The position numbers and the translations under genes are program-made. This document shows, piece after piece, positions 63,958 to 64,000 of a stretch of DNA of 64,000 nt. The notes under the pieces are model-generated. The model was not told where the DNA came from. It worked only from the letters and a program-made list of their open reading frames with translations, and searched no databases. This DNA is from Pseudomonas sp. UYIF39 (GTDB taxonomy: Bacteria; Pseudomonadota; Gammaproteobacteria; Pseudomonadales; Pseudomonadaceae): assembly GCF_029963765.1 (NCBI RefSeq), contig NZ_JALBYU010000001.1, positions 248,001 through 312,000 on the forward strand, given 5' to 3'. Position 1 is the first letter of the stretch. Each line of letters opens with the position of its first letter.

Positions 63958-64000
63958 ATGGAGCAATTTCGTAATATCGGCATCATCGGTCGCCTGGGCA
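63958..64000 (+). CDS. nadK: NAD kinase, N-terminal fragment cut by window end
   Basis: The last 43 bases open with ATG after TAGGAG and read MEQFRNIGIIGRLG, the N-terminus of Pseudomonas NAD kinase. Only 14 codons are inside the window, so the call rests on this short match. Confidence 0.7.
   Translation, partial: MEQFRNIGIIGRLG

Overview
The window looks like a chromosomal segment of a fluorescent pseudomonad (Pseudomonas fluorescens group). Three things point there. The gene content is GC-rich and typical of Pseudomonas. Inverted pairs of the REP sequence with core GTGGGAGCGAGCTTGCTCGC are present. The order fabI - nppD/C/B/A2/A1 - mltD - gloB - methyltransferase - rnhA - dnaQ - ldcA, as I recall it, matches P. 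aeruginosa PAO1 PA1806 to PA1818. No tRNA, rRNA, CRISPR array, integrase or intact transposase was seen.

Layout. 0-9 kb: a three-PAS LuxR regulator, a DUF1652 protein and a small lipoprotein, then a minus-strand run of metabolic genes (Gfo/Idh/MocA dehydrogenase, SDR, APH-type phosphotransferase, D-2-hydroxyacid dehydrogenase, TetR, EamA exporter, tautomerase). 9-18 kb: amino-acid permease and SulP transporter, acnB (aconitase B), DUF1289, tandem universal stress protein, miaE and a GFA protein. 18-24 kb: LysR - agmatine deiminase - polyamine-binding protein, then a minus-strand alkylation-damage group (Ada, PEP-mutase-like enzyme, HhH-GPD glycosylase). 24-29 kb: EamA exporter with a histidine-rich tail, and a minus-strand cluster of COG4705 membrane protein, lipoprotein, OmpR-type regulator and sensor kinase. 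29-37 kb is the most accessory-looking part: two transporter gene fragments, a LysE exporter, a 1221-residue protein ending in a complete Fic motif, AraC, VOC, an XAC2610-like secreted protein, and a small PpyR-like membrane protein. 37-44 kb: LysR/SDR pair, a molybdo-hydroxylase cluster with a two-haem cytochrome, a degenerate GGDEF protein, and a VOC/LysR pair. 44.5-60 kb: the conserved block named above. 60-64 kb: GNAT, LysR, small hypothetical, FMN reductase, DUF1853 and the first codons of nadK.

Most striking observations: (1) the Fic-domain protein, a candidate translocated AMPylating toxin with no visible antitoxin, chaperone or secretion genes; (2) the region ahead of the PpyR-like gene, with three GT-N7-AC sites, an Anr/Dnr-like box and a sigma-54-like promoter, suggesting nitric-oxide/low-oxygen control; (3) a strong intrinsic terminator whose T-tract runs into the ribosome-binding site of the response regulator; (4) a 46-bp perfect duplication of a terminator bracketing the sulP gene; (5) GGAA-N6-TTCC operator candidates upstream of the Gfo/Idh gene. 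All functional calls come from reading the sequence and remembered family features; no database search was run.
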